64,000 nucleotides of DNA. Source: Sweltsa coloradensis (Eukaryota > Arthropoda > Insecta > Plecoptera > Chloroperlidae). The position numbers and the translations under genes are program-made. The notes beneath the pieces were generated by a model. It made no database searches. It worked only from the letters and a program-made list of their open reading frames with translations, and was not told the origin of the DNA. Where the stretch lies: the NCBI GenBank assembly GCA_024449915.1, contig JAMZAV010005044.1, positions 1 through 64,000 of the forward strand, given 5' to 3'. Below, piece after piece: positions 33,020-43,912 of the stretch (position 1 is its first letter; each line of letters opens with the position of its first letter).

Positions 33020-33490
33020 ACTTGCTACTTGTCCGTAGGTGAAGATAATGCTGAATACTTCAGGAACCGAAAGGGGTATTTTTCCATCAATGATCAACCT
33101 ATTGGTGATGCAAATTTAAAAAATTTGGATATTGTGGCAAGTTGGCCCGGGTCATCTCATGACACAACCATTTTCAACTCCTCTGCTATAAAAGCTCGAC
33201 TTGAGCTTGGTCACATGGGAGACTCTTTGCTCGTTGCCGACAGTGGTTATGATTGTCGCCCATACATGATCGTGCCACTTGCGGCTGTGCACTGCAACTG
33301 CTTTGTTGCATAACCTCGCTTGCGGCGAGAAAGAAGAAGCCCCACCACAAGACCCCAACCTCCCATTCAGAATTAACTTGGAAGATGATGACATGCCCGT
33401 TACCCCCAATCCTCGACGTGGCCAAGGAGGAGGTGATCGCGTCCGTCAAGCACTGATTCATGACTACTTTGCATGGTATGTTAATGATTA
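33020..33490 (+). pseudogene. PIF/Harbinger transposase relic
   Basis: After an intron-like TTGTCCGTAG boundary the frame gives EYFRNRKGYFSINDQPIGDA, then DIVASWPGSSHDTTIFNSS and LLVADSGYDC. These are the 'RKGyfSi', 'PGS.HD' and 'GDsGY'-like motifs of HARBI1-type DDE transposases. The frame then breaks near 33,290. A second frame continues HNLACGEKEEAPPQDP and ends RVRQALIHDYFA, the usual C-terminal helix. The stretch with the final catalytic Glu appears deleted between them. Dead copy. Confidence 0.75.
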
Positions 33491-34210
33491 TAATCACATT
33501 TAGCAAAAGTTTAACATACGGCCGTGTAAACAATTTTCATTCCATTTATGAATACATTTACATTTCTTTATATTTGACATTTTATTTCATTTTATTTTTT
33601 GAATAACATTTTCCTAGCTATGGATATGCCAGTATGCCAGGATATGCCACTTCGAACAAACTATAGAACTAGTGCTGCGATCTAGCGGTAAAAGTTTCAA
33701 CAGCCACCGAGAGAGAGCATTGCCAACCAACAACAGCAACTTGATTAGGGGACATTTGACAAAAAGGCAAAATGGTCAAAGCTGATACAAAACTTTGGAT
33801 CATGACACTGCATTTTAAGACAAAGGATTCTGGGGATAATGCAGAGTAGCTAGTGAGCCATTCCGTCAAAAGCAGGAATTTGGGAATAAAAATAAAAATA
33901 ATATTTTTTATTTTATTTTAGCAAAAAACTGTTTGGTCAACACTTCTGTTTTAAAAATTAAACAGTTAAACAAAAAATCTCATTATTCTAACATAGTTTT
34001 AAGCATGTTTTCACCGTGTGTTGCCACACGGATGTGACTAAGTGAAATATGCTTAAGTTGGTTGCAATGTAACTAGAGGATGGTACCCCTGACTGATGGG
34101 GTGTAGGAAATAAACTCAAGACAGGTGCTGGTACTTGTCAACTGTGCAGTATCAATTTTCTAGGTAAGTCATGTTTCAATATATCTCAATTTCATTTAAA
34201 TGCTACCTGT

Positions 34211-34396
34211 TGTAACATCCGTTACACAAAACTGACAAAAGTACTTGTAAATCAGTGAAGGTTATTCTGATAAAAACCAAAACTTCCAAAAGTGAGGTTA
34301 GGGTACTCATCTACATGTGGGATATTTTGGTTTATTTCTACATATCATAACTATTAATAAAATGTGTAACGGATGTTACATGTAACGGATGTTACA
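34211..34396. promoter_or_regulatory. Left subterminal motif cluster
   Basis: TGTAACATCCGTTACA at 34,211-34,226; its reverse form TGTAACGGATGTTACA at 34,365-34,380 and directly again at 34,381-34,396. The six-base arms are palindromic and the four-base core gives direction. Such arrays usually bind the transposase. Confidence 0.75.
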
Positions 34397-34684
34397 TTAT
34401 TTGTTATTTTAATGTTTGGTCAATAATTGAGTGAAAACCAATGATACTTGACAACTTAAAATGTTAGGATGGGTCTAGGCTAGGGTCTAGACTACAGGTT
34501 CCTGGTAGGCCACCTGTAGGGCCTAGTAAACCTACAATCCTAACCTGACCTAACAAATTTCAAAGTAATAAAAGGTCTGACTCATTAAACAAAATATTGT
34601 TATTATAAAATACATAATTGGTAGGCCTAATCTACTTACTTGGTCCAAGACTTCTCTCTATAAAGTATTTTTTTTCTCACAGAA

Positions 34685-36894
34685 ATGCCGCCAACTACAC
34701 CGAAGTACAGTAACCGAATGGCCAAATGTAGGGCCAAAAAGAAAGAAGATGACAAGAAGTGGAAAGATTATTTGGATAAAGATCGACTGAGAAACAAAAG
34801 CAAACGAGAAAAAGAAAAAAGTCAATGTCAATCTGAAAAAGAGATACTACTTAAGAGAATGAAGACAAAGCTAAGAGTTAGAGAATGGAGGCAAAAGAAC
34901 AAACGTGGTAATACCACTGGGGAGAATAAAACACCTGAAAAAGCCCTTGGTTCTTATAAATGTTCAAGCACCTTGCGAAAAGCTGTTTTCAAAGTTTATA
35001 AAAGCCTTCCATTCAGCCCTAGCAAGAAGAAAGCTGTTGTACGTCAAATTGTCAAAGACACATTTCATAAAGACTTGTTTACCTTAAAAAAGCATCCTAA
35101 CGCTAAATCACTGTCAGCCGATGTAATTGAAAAGATTAAGACATTTTACGAAAGTGACGACGTTTCCTGGCAAGCTCCAGGAAAGCGAGACTTTAAATCA
35201 ATTAAAGATGGCAATGGGAACAGAAGTCACAAGCAAAAACGGTTTCTAATAATGAACATATCTGAAGCGCACAAAGTGTTTGAAACAAAGTACGGGACCT
35301 CACTATCCAAGTCCCAAGTTTTATGAACTACGGCCAAAACATGTTTTACCAGTTGCTTGTACTCCACACAATGTATGCGTATGTGTGAAAACACGCAGAC
35401 TTTTCATTTCTAACGGAAGCTATCTCGAGGTATTCCAATACTGAAACTCCACTTTCATATGGATCACTTCTGAAAACATTGTGTTGTGATATAAATAGTG
35501 AATTTTGTATGACAAACAAATGTGAAATATGTCACTACCATGTATCAGTTCTTCTAAACCCGGAATGTGATTTTCTTAAAGAAATCAAATGGAAAAAATG
35601 GGGGAAACAGAACGGCGCATTTCAAGTAGTTGAAAACTCGTCTTCACTGGAAGATGTCAAAACAAGAGTGAATAAATGCTTGCCATCTTTCAAAAGTCAT
35701 ACATTTGTCAAATGTCAGCAGTCTCAATACTTTGACGAGAGAAAAAATAACCTTAAAGATGGAGAAGCGGTTGTGCAAATTGACTTCGCTGAGAACTACA
35801 GCCTTGTTCCTCAGGATGAGGTACAAAGCGCTCACTGGCAACACTCGCAGGTGACCGTTTTTACATGCTGCTTGTGGTACAAGAATGGTATTGCATCCTA
35901 TGTAGTAGTCAGTGATGATGTAACTCATTCGAAACAATCTGCTTGGCTGTTTTTGAAAAGCATCATCTCTGATTTTCAAAAGAATTTCATTGAACTAGTA
36001 CATATCTCTATGTTCTCTGACAATTGTTCAGCTCAATTTAAAAGTAAATTCACTTCATTCAACATATGTTTTCTAGCAGATGACTTGGATGTTGAAAGCA
36101 TAGAGTGGAATACCTTTGCCCCTGGCCATGGAAAAGGTGCAGTTGATGCCATCGGTGGCCAGATAAAACGAACCATCTGGATCTCTGTGAAAGCCAGAAC
36201 ATTTCAAATCAACTCAGCCAAGGAATTTTATGAAGTTGCAAAGGAACTGAACACGACTGTCAATGTTTTGTTTGTTTCCCAAGATGATGTTAATGAAACG
36301 GCCATCTTTTTAAACAAGCGGTGGGAACAAGCTAAAGAAGTGCCTGGCATTAGAAACTTCCACCACTTCAAGAAGTGCGATGAAACGCATGTCTTCGCTG
36401 CACTTACGGCGAAGTCGATTCTGACAAAAAAAAAGGAAGTTGTTTCTCGTCAACAAACTGTTCGGCCTGAAACAAGTAGTCGTTTGAGTTACTACGACGT
36501 ATACTCTGATTCCGATACTGACTCAGTAGTAGAAACGTGTGACTCGTCTGCTGCTGGGCCATCCGTAGATGTACCGATAAATGAATTTGAAGTCACCTCT
36601 CAGAATATAACACCTGGAACCTATGTTTTAGTGAACTTTCAGGCTGAAAATAACAAAAACATAGTATACAGGTATGCTGGAGTATGTCAAACTCAATGCG
36701 AAGATGATGATATCCGTGTAATGTTTTTAAAACTTTATGGGAATACAGGCAAACTCTTCAAGATAAACGAAAGGGATGAAAAATACATTTCTTTTGAACA
36801 AATTGAAAAGATTCTGCCACCTCCCACTATGAAGATAGCAGGAAACAGAGTATTGTACGAGTTTCCAATTCCAATTGGAGTGTTCGAAAAGTGA
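34685..36894 (+). pseudogene. DDE-like transposase, two frameshifts
   Basis: The N-terminal frame (34,685-35,326, 213 residues) is very basic (NRMAKCRAKKKEDDKKWKDY, RVREWRQKNKR). It has a helical middle (KAVFKVYKSLPFSPSKKKAV), then FYESDDVSWQAPGKRD. Near 35,315 homology shifts frame into KFYELRPKHVLP and PHNVCVCV, and near 35,400-35,430 it shifts again into the long frame (471 residues from 35,479). That frame has a Cys cluster (CDINSEFC, CEICHYH), QIDFAENYS (Asp-102), FSDNCSAQFKSKF (Asp-181), HGKGAVDAIGG (217-227), and a C-terminal small-beta-like region (TPGTYVLVNF, YRYAGVC). Asp-102, Asp-181 and an acidic residue in or after the HGKG block are candidate RNase-H-fold catalytic residues. I have seen this motif set in uncharacterised invertebrate proteins, but I cannot place it in a named superfamily. 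Confidence 0.7.
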
Positions 36895-37332
36895 TAAAGA
36901 TTACCTCAAAGCTATGTCCAATCTATGTGCCTTGACTTGTTCTTCATAATCATATTTTGTAGGCCTACTTGATTAACAACGTGAGAAAAATCTTACAGGC
37001 CAATGCCGGCATCTCATTAGCATATTTAAAACTTCTCAGTTCCTATTGCGTTTGTGGTTCATAACTTAATTTTTGATAACATTATACCTAATTTTTTGTA
37101 ATGTTTTACTAAATCCTACAGTTAATAAAAATAACATGATTAGTAACCACAGAAAATGATAATTGTATTGTCTTGCCACATCCTTGTTAAATCCATCCTA
37201 TGTCTCAAAAAAGTTACTAATTTTAATAAAATGTAATGCATAATTCATCAAGCAATAGCTTGCAATCTGTTTTTTTTTCAAAGAAGGTTTGTTTTCAAGC
37301 AAATGCTTCAAACGCTGCGCTTTCAGGTCACT

Positions 37333-37727
37333 CGTAACATCCGTTACAAAGCACTGTAACATCCGTTACACACTATTTTTATTAATTAACATTCAATTTT
37401 GAACTTTTCTCAGAATGTAATGACATGAGGGTATTTCATGATTCCTTGTGAATCACCATATACCAAAATTATTTTTTTACCCTACTTGGAGGGCCTGACT
37501 TTTTAGTAGAAATACCACTTAGTGTAAATGTAGTTCCCAAATTAGTAACATCCGTTACAACACTAAATAGTGATATTTCTTGAAGATGGTTAACATGTTT
37601 GGAGTGCAATTTTACAGATCAGTAAATCAAAATTATGTGATGTGATATGTGCTACCATAATATGAACAGCTTATATTTTCAAGTCTTAATATATGTGTTA
37701 AGTAGTGAAAATGTAACGTCCGTTACA
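37333..37727. promoter_or_regulatory. Right subterminal motif cluster
   Basis: CGTAACATCCGTTACA (37,333-37,348), TGTAACATCCGTTACA (37,355-37,370), AGTAACATCCGTTACA (37,544-37,559) and TGTAACGTCCGTTACA (37,712-37,727). The last is directly inside the right TIR. Confidence 0.75.
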
Positions 37728-37740
37728 TACGGAATGGCTC

Positions 37741-38344
37741 TAATTAAAGTTCAGACATCTTTGGGGCCAGACACCAAATTCTAAAAATAAACATGCTGTC
37801 ACACCCAAGCCAACCAAAGCTTCGAGAACAAACTGATTGCAGACGACAGAACCTACACAGCCACAGACGAGCGCGGACGTGATGAACGAGGGACTAAGAG
37901 ACGTCAAGTTTAGGGACTGGGGGTCAATCACCATCAAAAAGTAAATACTGATTGCACTTGAAGTGTAAATGTGTAGTACATAGGATGTAAACGTTTAGTG
38001 TAACACAGGCTTTTGGATCGGTACGTTTCAAGTCACTCATCATATTTAATTTAATCTTGTTGCTTGACCGTTTTTAAATTTTACTGTTATGTAGGAGTCT
38101 ACCAAGTTAGTGAGTAGGCCTAAATACCTAATTTAAGCACAAGATACAATTTCTTAAAGTAGGTAGGCCTGGCCCAGGCCTGCTTCACAAACTAGAGTCG
38201 CATAGGCCCCAAGTGATTAAAAGTTTAGCTACAGGTAGGCCTACTCTGTTTTCATATTCTTACCTTACGATGTCAATTGTCAATATCGAACTTTTTTTTC
38301 TGTGAATTATTCAGTTTGGCGGTACAAATTGGTAAAAGGTACCA
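37741..38344. other. No gene recognised
   Basis: Contains several TAGGCCTA octamers (38,117, 38,164, 38,234) but no frames of note. Confidence 0.5.
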
Positions 38345-38696
38345 GTACTTTTTCTTTCAAAAGGTACTACATTAGGCCTATCATAGCCTTAATGTCCATG
38401 TAAAATATGAACGTTGTAGCCCCACCCGTTTGGTCAGAATCGGCCCAAATGTCACGAAAATATTGCATTTAAAATGGGATAATTACAATATTCACGAGAA
38501 ATATTCTTCGATTATCCCCAAAAACGTGGCAGGTCTAAGTTCAGAGATTCGAAGGTTCCCTTCAATTTTCATCAAGATCGCATATGCCGTTTGCCCGGTA
38601 GAGAGCGAACAAACAAGACAAGAAACAAAAAAAAAAAACACCCAAGCTAATTTTTTTAGGGGTCAGTGAGATAGAAATCTTTGCTTCGCTCATCCA
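38345..38696 (+). repeat. Dispersed repeat family B, full single copy
   Basis: TTCTTTCAAAAGGTACTACA through ACGTTGTAGCCCCACCCG, GCATATGCCGTTTGCCCGGT and a purine tract to CGCTCATCCAAC. It serves as the reference for the duplicated copy at 1.74-2.28 kb. Confidence 0.85.
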
Positions 38697-38840
38697 ACAA
38701 AGAAACTGGGAATTTGATCTCTCATTCCATCCACATTCTGCCAGGTTGCTTCTTGATACATATAGTATGGAAAATGATAATGAAATTAATGATACTTTAT
38801 TGTTTATTGCACTAGAGAGTACCTAGGCCTACTATATGGT

Positions 38841-39436
38841 ATGCAGGTATCGTTGGTGGATGAACAAGGGGGTAGTAGCTCTAATAGTGACGGACCGATT
38901 AGTTCCGATAGGGGTAGCTCAGCTAGTTCGCAGTCTACCAGGTACCGAACGGTGGATTCTCTTTCTGTTGGGGGAAGTCAGGCTAGTTCTCTCTCCGCTG
39001 AGGGGAGCCCTGTTGATTCTCTGGCTACTAGGGGTAGTTCGGTTGTTTCTCTCTCTGAGGTGGTGAGTCAGGGTAGTCCGGGCTCCGCTGTGGGTAGCCC
39101 CGTTGATTCTCTTGCTAACGGGGGTAGTTTAGTTGAGCCCCTTGGAGTTGGGGGTAGTACGGGTGCTCCTCGCTCTACTGTGGGTAGTCCAGTCAACACG
39201 GATAGCCTGGGGTCTCCCGCTAGGGGGGATAGTCATTTTCCTCTTGGGCCTGTTGAGGGGACGTTTGGTGGTATTCCTCTGTGTTCTCCCGTTGGGGACG
39301 GGGGCGGTGATTGCCCATTTTCACCTTTTAGTAGGGGGGGTGATCCTGCGCCGGTGTTGCCGATTAGTGAAGCTGCGGTATCTGATTCAGACCAGTCGGA
39401 TTTCGCTGGCGACGAGACAATGGGGGGGGGGCCAGG
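38841..39436 (+). pseudogene. Ser/Gly-rich N-terminal region upstream of Gypsy-like gag
   Basis: About 200 codons of low-complexity repeat: GS.VDSL, GGS.A.SLS, GSPVDSLATRGSS and so on. At the DNA level an irregular repeat of TCTCTC/GGGGTAGT underlies it. It ends at GDETM in a run of ten G (39,421-39,431), directly before the gag Met in another frame. A one- or two-base change in the G-run would make the two continuous, so this is probably the disordered N-terminus of the same polyprotein. Confidence 0.5.
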
Positions 39437-41357
39437 ATGCCGGGTACGTTTGACGAGGCAAAGGATGATGCTAACAAATGGATTGATGATTATGATAAGG
39501 CTGCTTCGAACAATAAGTGGTCTGATGCAACAAAGGTGGACAGTTTGTCGTTGTACTTGGGGAGTACACAATATGAGTGGTATTTGTCGATTACTAATCG
39601 TTACTTGTTGTCGCCGGTTGATAGTGATTTCGTTCGCCCTGCGCTTGAATGGCAGCAGGTCAAGGCTCACTTCATTAGCACGTTTGGGGTTAAGAGGGAT
39701 GAAACAGAGGATAATTTGGCGATGTTTGGGCGGAAGCAACAGGTAGGGGAGAAAGGGGCGGCTTATGTATACAAGAAGGATAATCTGTGTTCTAGGTGCA
39801 ACCCGGGTATGCCTATCCAGGATAGATTGCGGTATATTGTGCAGGGTTTACAACCCTTGGTGAGGGAGAAGGTAGGCGAATCGTCTCGGTATAGATCTGT
39901 GGATGAGTTGTTGAGGGAGCTCGACAGGTTAGAGAAGATACGTGAGGAGGTCGCAAACTCAGGTTCTAGGCATTTGATTGCATCCGTGAGCGCTATCGAG
40001 GGTGGAAAAGGGGTAGGGACTGGACCCTCGGAGGTGGAGGTGTTAAGAAACATGGTGGCTACTTTGTTGCGCGAGAAGAAAGAAGTGAAAAGTGGAAAGG
40101 GGGAGACAATTCAGTACCAGGGTGGTGACAGTCAGACGGCTCTGAGTTCGAACCCAGGATCTAACACTTTTAGTCAACAAAGTGGTTTTCAGTCTTACCC
40201 TCAGTCACAGCAGGGGCTTTCACTCTTATCCTCAATTCCAGCAGGGGGCTATGGGGGCGGCTAGTGCATTTCAGCAGGGGGCTATGGGGCCCGCAATGGC
40301 ATTTCAACAAGGGGGTTATCAACAAGGTCCTCAATTGCAGCCGATAGCTTTTCCCGTGCCTATTCCCTCTCATATGCCAATGCAGCAAGGTGGTTTTCAA
40401 GGGCAGGCGGCGAGTTGGGATAATCAGCAGAGGTCTCAAAGTGGTAGGGGTGGTTATTATAGAAGTAATCGTCAGTCTAACCAACAGTCATTCAGGGGAC
40501 CGGTTGTTTGTTTTTTCTGTAAACAAGCTGGGCACATGCACAGGGACTGTATGCGTTTGAAAGCTTTACAGGACAGCGCGGGCATTACAAACATGCCAGG
40601 GGGGGGGGGGGGGGGCATGGCGGCTCAGCCATCTATGTCTAATGCTAATGGGGGAAACGCCTAGAGTTATTGGATACCGAGGCTGATTCGATAACTGGGT
40701 GGCAAGTCTCACATCTTGTTAGCAATGTTGAATTGTCGGGGGAATTAAAAAGTAAAAAAAGATCGAAGAGAATATGTTCCACGTGTGGTAAAGTAGGCCA
40801 TGGTAGGTGGAGGTGCCGACTTCTTAGGAAGGCTACTTCTCATAGGAATCGATTTTTAAGGATGTTCCCCGAAATTTTTAATGTTGTTATGCAGAATGGT
40901 GTTTTCACGGAATCAAAGGTGATTAGTCAATCAAAGGCGTTGCAGAATCATGGCGGTGTGGATGTGAATATAGAGGGGGGGGGTATCCCCCAATGGTGTT
41001 ATTAGTGATGAGTTAATTCACAGTGATTCGGAACGTATTGTTGATGTAGTGGTCATTCCAATTGGTGGTTCTTTGAAAATACCTGTTAGCTTACAGGGTG
41101 TTAACTTTCAAGCATTAGTGGATAGTGGAGCTGGGATATCGTGTGTTCGAGCCGGCTTAGTTCCCCACGTGGAGTGTAAGCCTGTGGCTGGCCTGTTGTT
41201 GAAGGCTGCTAACAACTCGATGTTGAGGGTGGTCGGAAAAGCGTGTAATTTAGAGATGATAATTAAGGGATGTATATTTATTGTCGATTTAATTGTTGTG
41301 GATGGTCTTTCAGTTGATTGCCTTTTTGGTACAGACTTCTGCGTGAACAATGTGTAA
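39437..41357 (+). pseudogene. Ty3/Gypsy-like gag-protease, no polymerase
   Basis: Gag (39,437-40,264) has the capsid-like helices KVDSLSLYLGSTQYEWYLSI, EWQQVKAHFISTFG and RLRYIVQGLQPLVREKVGE. Then a Gln-rich linker with FQQGAMG repeats leads to a zinc knuckle CFFCKQAGHMHRDC (about 40,509). A second knuckle CSTCGKVGHGRWRC lies in the next frame (about 40,775). The aspartic protease (41,049-41,357) carries ALVDSGAGISCVRAGL and ends FGTDFCVNN. Frame changes occur around 40,200-40,260, at about 40,650 and at about 40,980, each in or beside a G-run. RT, RNase H and integrase are absent downstream. The copy is either 3'-deleted or a gag-only derivative. Confidence 0.8.
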
Positions 41358-41399
41358 CAAGTTTGTTGACAACTTATCACAACCACAATATTATTTCAT

Positions 41400-42780
41400 A
41401 GCCATGCTCAGGCACCCCGCACCCCACTCCACTATGACTCATTCACCCATGACCATATCTCTTCCCTCACATTCCACACTCCCATAATAACCCTACATTA
41501 TCACCTCACCTTCTTTATGTATGTATAAATCCATACAACTCAACTAGGAGTTTGACTCATGTACATTGTGTAATAGGCTCAGAGTGCATTGAGAGAGCTC
41601 GAGTGCATTGAGAGACGATCACTTGTAGCTAGTCAACGGTCTAGGGTGGACGTCTGGTCCTCTGCTGTAAGCAGGTTCAGTTTTGTAATACCTAACAAAA
41701 GTGCATTGTTTAGTGGTTGAACTTTACATGGTAATTTACGCCTCTTATTGGATGAAGACAGTGTCGCGTGTGCGAGCCTTCCTATCCAGTCAGCATATGT
41801 TTAAGAAGAATTCTTAAAAGCTGGAAATTTTAAGAAGTATCTCAACCGAAGGACGAAGCAGGCCCCCTGGAATTCTGGCAGTTACAATTGCCAATCATCA
41901 GCTACCCTCACTGTACGCCCTACACCCCCCAAGAGTTTTGGACACCCCCTGTCAACCCAGGACTGCAATTTTGGTATCATATGAACTGATATACTCTAGT
42001 GTTTTGGTCATAATTCTTTGTGCTTCGCGCCTACCTTCGATTTTGCGGCGTGGACACGGAATCATAGTTGATTATAAATTGACGTACGACGTAGTCTGGC
42101 ATGAATTAGGACATTATAGAACAGAATATGGTTCATAAACTCAAGACATTTGAGTCTTAATTTAAGGAACGATGAAGTTGTTTTCTATTGATTTTCAAAT
42201 TTGCTAGGTTATGGTTATAATTATTCATTTTCTTATGCAAGGTATTGCTATAATTAGTCATCAGCTATTGCAAGGGATTAAATTGTACATAACCTCAAGG
42301 CAGTTAAGGCCTAATTAAGGAAACATAATGTTTGCTTTTGTATTGATTTAAGGTTGTAAGGTTCTGAAACAATTTCTGTGTCCCTGGATAATTGTTATTA
42401 TTGTATATTTATTGTCATTATATTATATCATTACCCTTTAACATTATATCAAGGTCAATCAGAGGACAACGTGGTGGGTTGCCCCTCTGCTTTCTCATGA
42501 CTAAACCCTCCGGCTCATCTTTCTTTGTTTGTATCAGCCGTGAGATGGTGGGTAATGATTGACTAAACAAAGTGGCGCCCTATTTATTTATTTGAATCAC
42601 ATTTATAATTTATGAATTTTGTGAACCCCAATCCCACGCCCCACTCTACCAACCCCCACCGACCCTGAGCACCGGCAATTAGGCGTCGCAAATGGCGTGA
42701 TAATAGATTACAGGAATAGCCTGGTGAAAATGTGTTCACCGAGTGATGAGGTAAGCATTTCCTTTGGTGAGAGACACATG
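41400..42780. other. No gene recognised; small tandem repeat
   Basis: GAGTGCATTGAGAGA is doubled at 41,581-41,615. The short frame at 41,938-42,138 has no known domain. A possible splice donor (GAG|GTAAGC) lies at about 42,750 before the next ORF. Confidence 0.45.
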
Positions 42781-42785
42781 GGAAT

Positions 42786-43912
42786 GTGCGGAATCACGTC
42801 GGGCAGAATGTAGTTCATGGGGGTACCGGGTTCGATCAACGGGCGATTGCTCTTAGGTCTGTTCACAATGTACTAAGTGAACAATGGGTCTGTGGTGAAC
42901 ATACGGATGTATATAATATTAGGTATAGTAATTATAATAATGATGACGATGATGAGGGTGTAGTTATCGTGGATGTTAGCGAACAGTATGTGGAGAGTGT
43001 TCGCGCTGATGTTAACAGTGTGAATAGTTGTAGGGATGTTGTTCGCTTTGTTCACAATAGTGACAATCGTGAGGTGGCTTGTGAATGTGTTGTTCTTGAT
43101 ACTTGTGGTGAGGGTGAACAAGGGGAGGAGCGTGCACAAGCGACTCAGGGGGTTGTTCACGGTGAAACTGATGAACGTAGGCTTGTTCACGCACCTGCTG
43201 GTGAACACGCCGTGGGTGTTCAAGACTCTGTTCACGTGGGTGTAGGAAACTATGATATAGTTAACGGAAGGGTTGTTCTCTTGAGTGGGTTGCTTTCGGG
43301 TGAACAACACAGTGGCGGATCTGCTTCCGGCGCTCTGTCCAGTGGCGGACCAGCTTCCGAGGTATCGTCCAGTGGCGGACATCACGGTGAACAACAGCGG
43401 CGGATCATCCTCCGGCAGCAAATCCAGTGGTGGACCGCATCATGGCGGGCACACAGCGGCGGATCATCCTTCGGCGGTCTATACAGTGGCGAGCTATCCT
43501 CAGGCGAACAATTCAGTGGCGGACCGCCTCACGGGGATCAGTCCAGTGGCGGACATCTCGGCGATCAATCCAGTGGCGGATTACTTCCAGCACTCGTTCC
43601 AGCATTGGCGGTTCTAATGTCGGACATAGTAACGGCGAACGGGATAATCTACAGCCTTCCGCGAGTGAACAATGCAGTGCCGAACCTAGCTCGAGTGAAC
43701 AATGCAGTGCCGAACCTAGCTCGAGTGAACAATGCAGTACCGTACCTAGTACAAGTAAACAATGCAGTGCCGAACCTAGCACAAGTAAACAATGCAGTGC
43801 CGAACCTAGTACGAGTGAACAGGACAGTATAGATCTTCATTCGGGTGTACAACCCAGTATTAAGAGATTCGGGATACAAGATAAGCTGCATTGGTATCGG
43901 TTGTTAAGGTAG
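42786..43912 (+). other. Repeat-rich open region, packed with GTGAACA/TGTTCAC
   Basis: A 348-residue frame (42,786-43,832) overlaps other open frames, so coding status is unclear. The first third is acidic (NNDDDDEGVVIVDVSEQYV). The middle (43,310-43,590) is built of irregular CAGTGGCGGAYC units. The end (43,663-43,822) is a 30-bp tandem repeat, GAGTGAACAATGCAGTGCCG plus AACCTAGCTC, five units. The heptamer GTGAACA or its complement occurs about 14 times in 1 kb. It lies downstream of the gag-protease on the same strand and may belong to that element. No domain is recognised. Confidence 0.4.
43663..43822 (+). repeat. 30-bp tandem repeat, about 5 units
   Basis: Units start at 43,663, 43,693, 43,723, 43,753 and 43,783, with small changes (CGAGTG versus CAAGTA). 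The period is a multiple of three, so all three frames stay open. Confidence 0.92.

Larger units (their letters stand above)
33855..37740 (+). mobile_element. Complete-ended DNA transposon with 12-bp TIRs and repeated subterminal palindromes
   Basis: The left end GAGCCATTCCGT (33,855-33,866) and the right end ACGGAATGGCTC (37,729-37,740) are exact inverse copies. Between them lies one large transposase gene (34,685-36,894) and seven copies of a TGTAAC-N4-GTTACA motif, three near the left end and four near the right. Nothing of this motif appears elsewhere in the window. The flanks (TAGT and TAAT) suggest at most a 2-4 bp target duplication, not proven. The element is about 3.9 kb and is the best-defined autonomous-looking DNA transposon here, apart from two frameshifts in the gene. 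Confidence 0.8.

Noticed and set aside
34211..37727. CRISPR-like short repeats
   Set aside because: Repeats are few, palindromic, in mixed orientation and at irregular spacing around a transposase gene in a eukaryotic sequence.
43649..43891. Minus-strand ORF with FGTALFT repeats
   Set aside because: It is produced by the 30-bp tandem repeat, whose period keeps all frames open.
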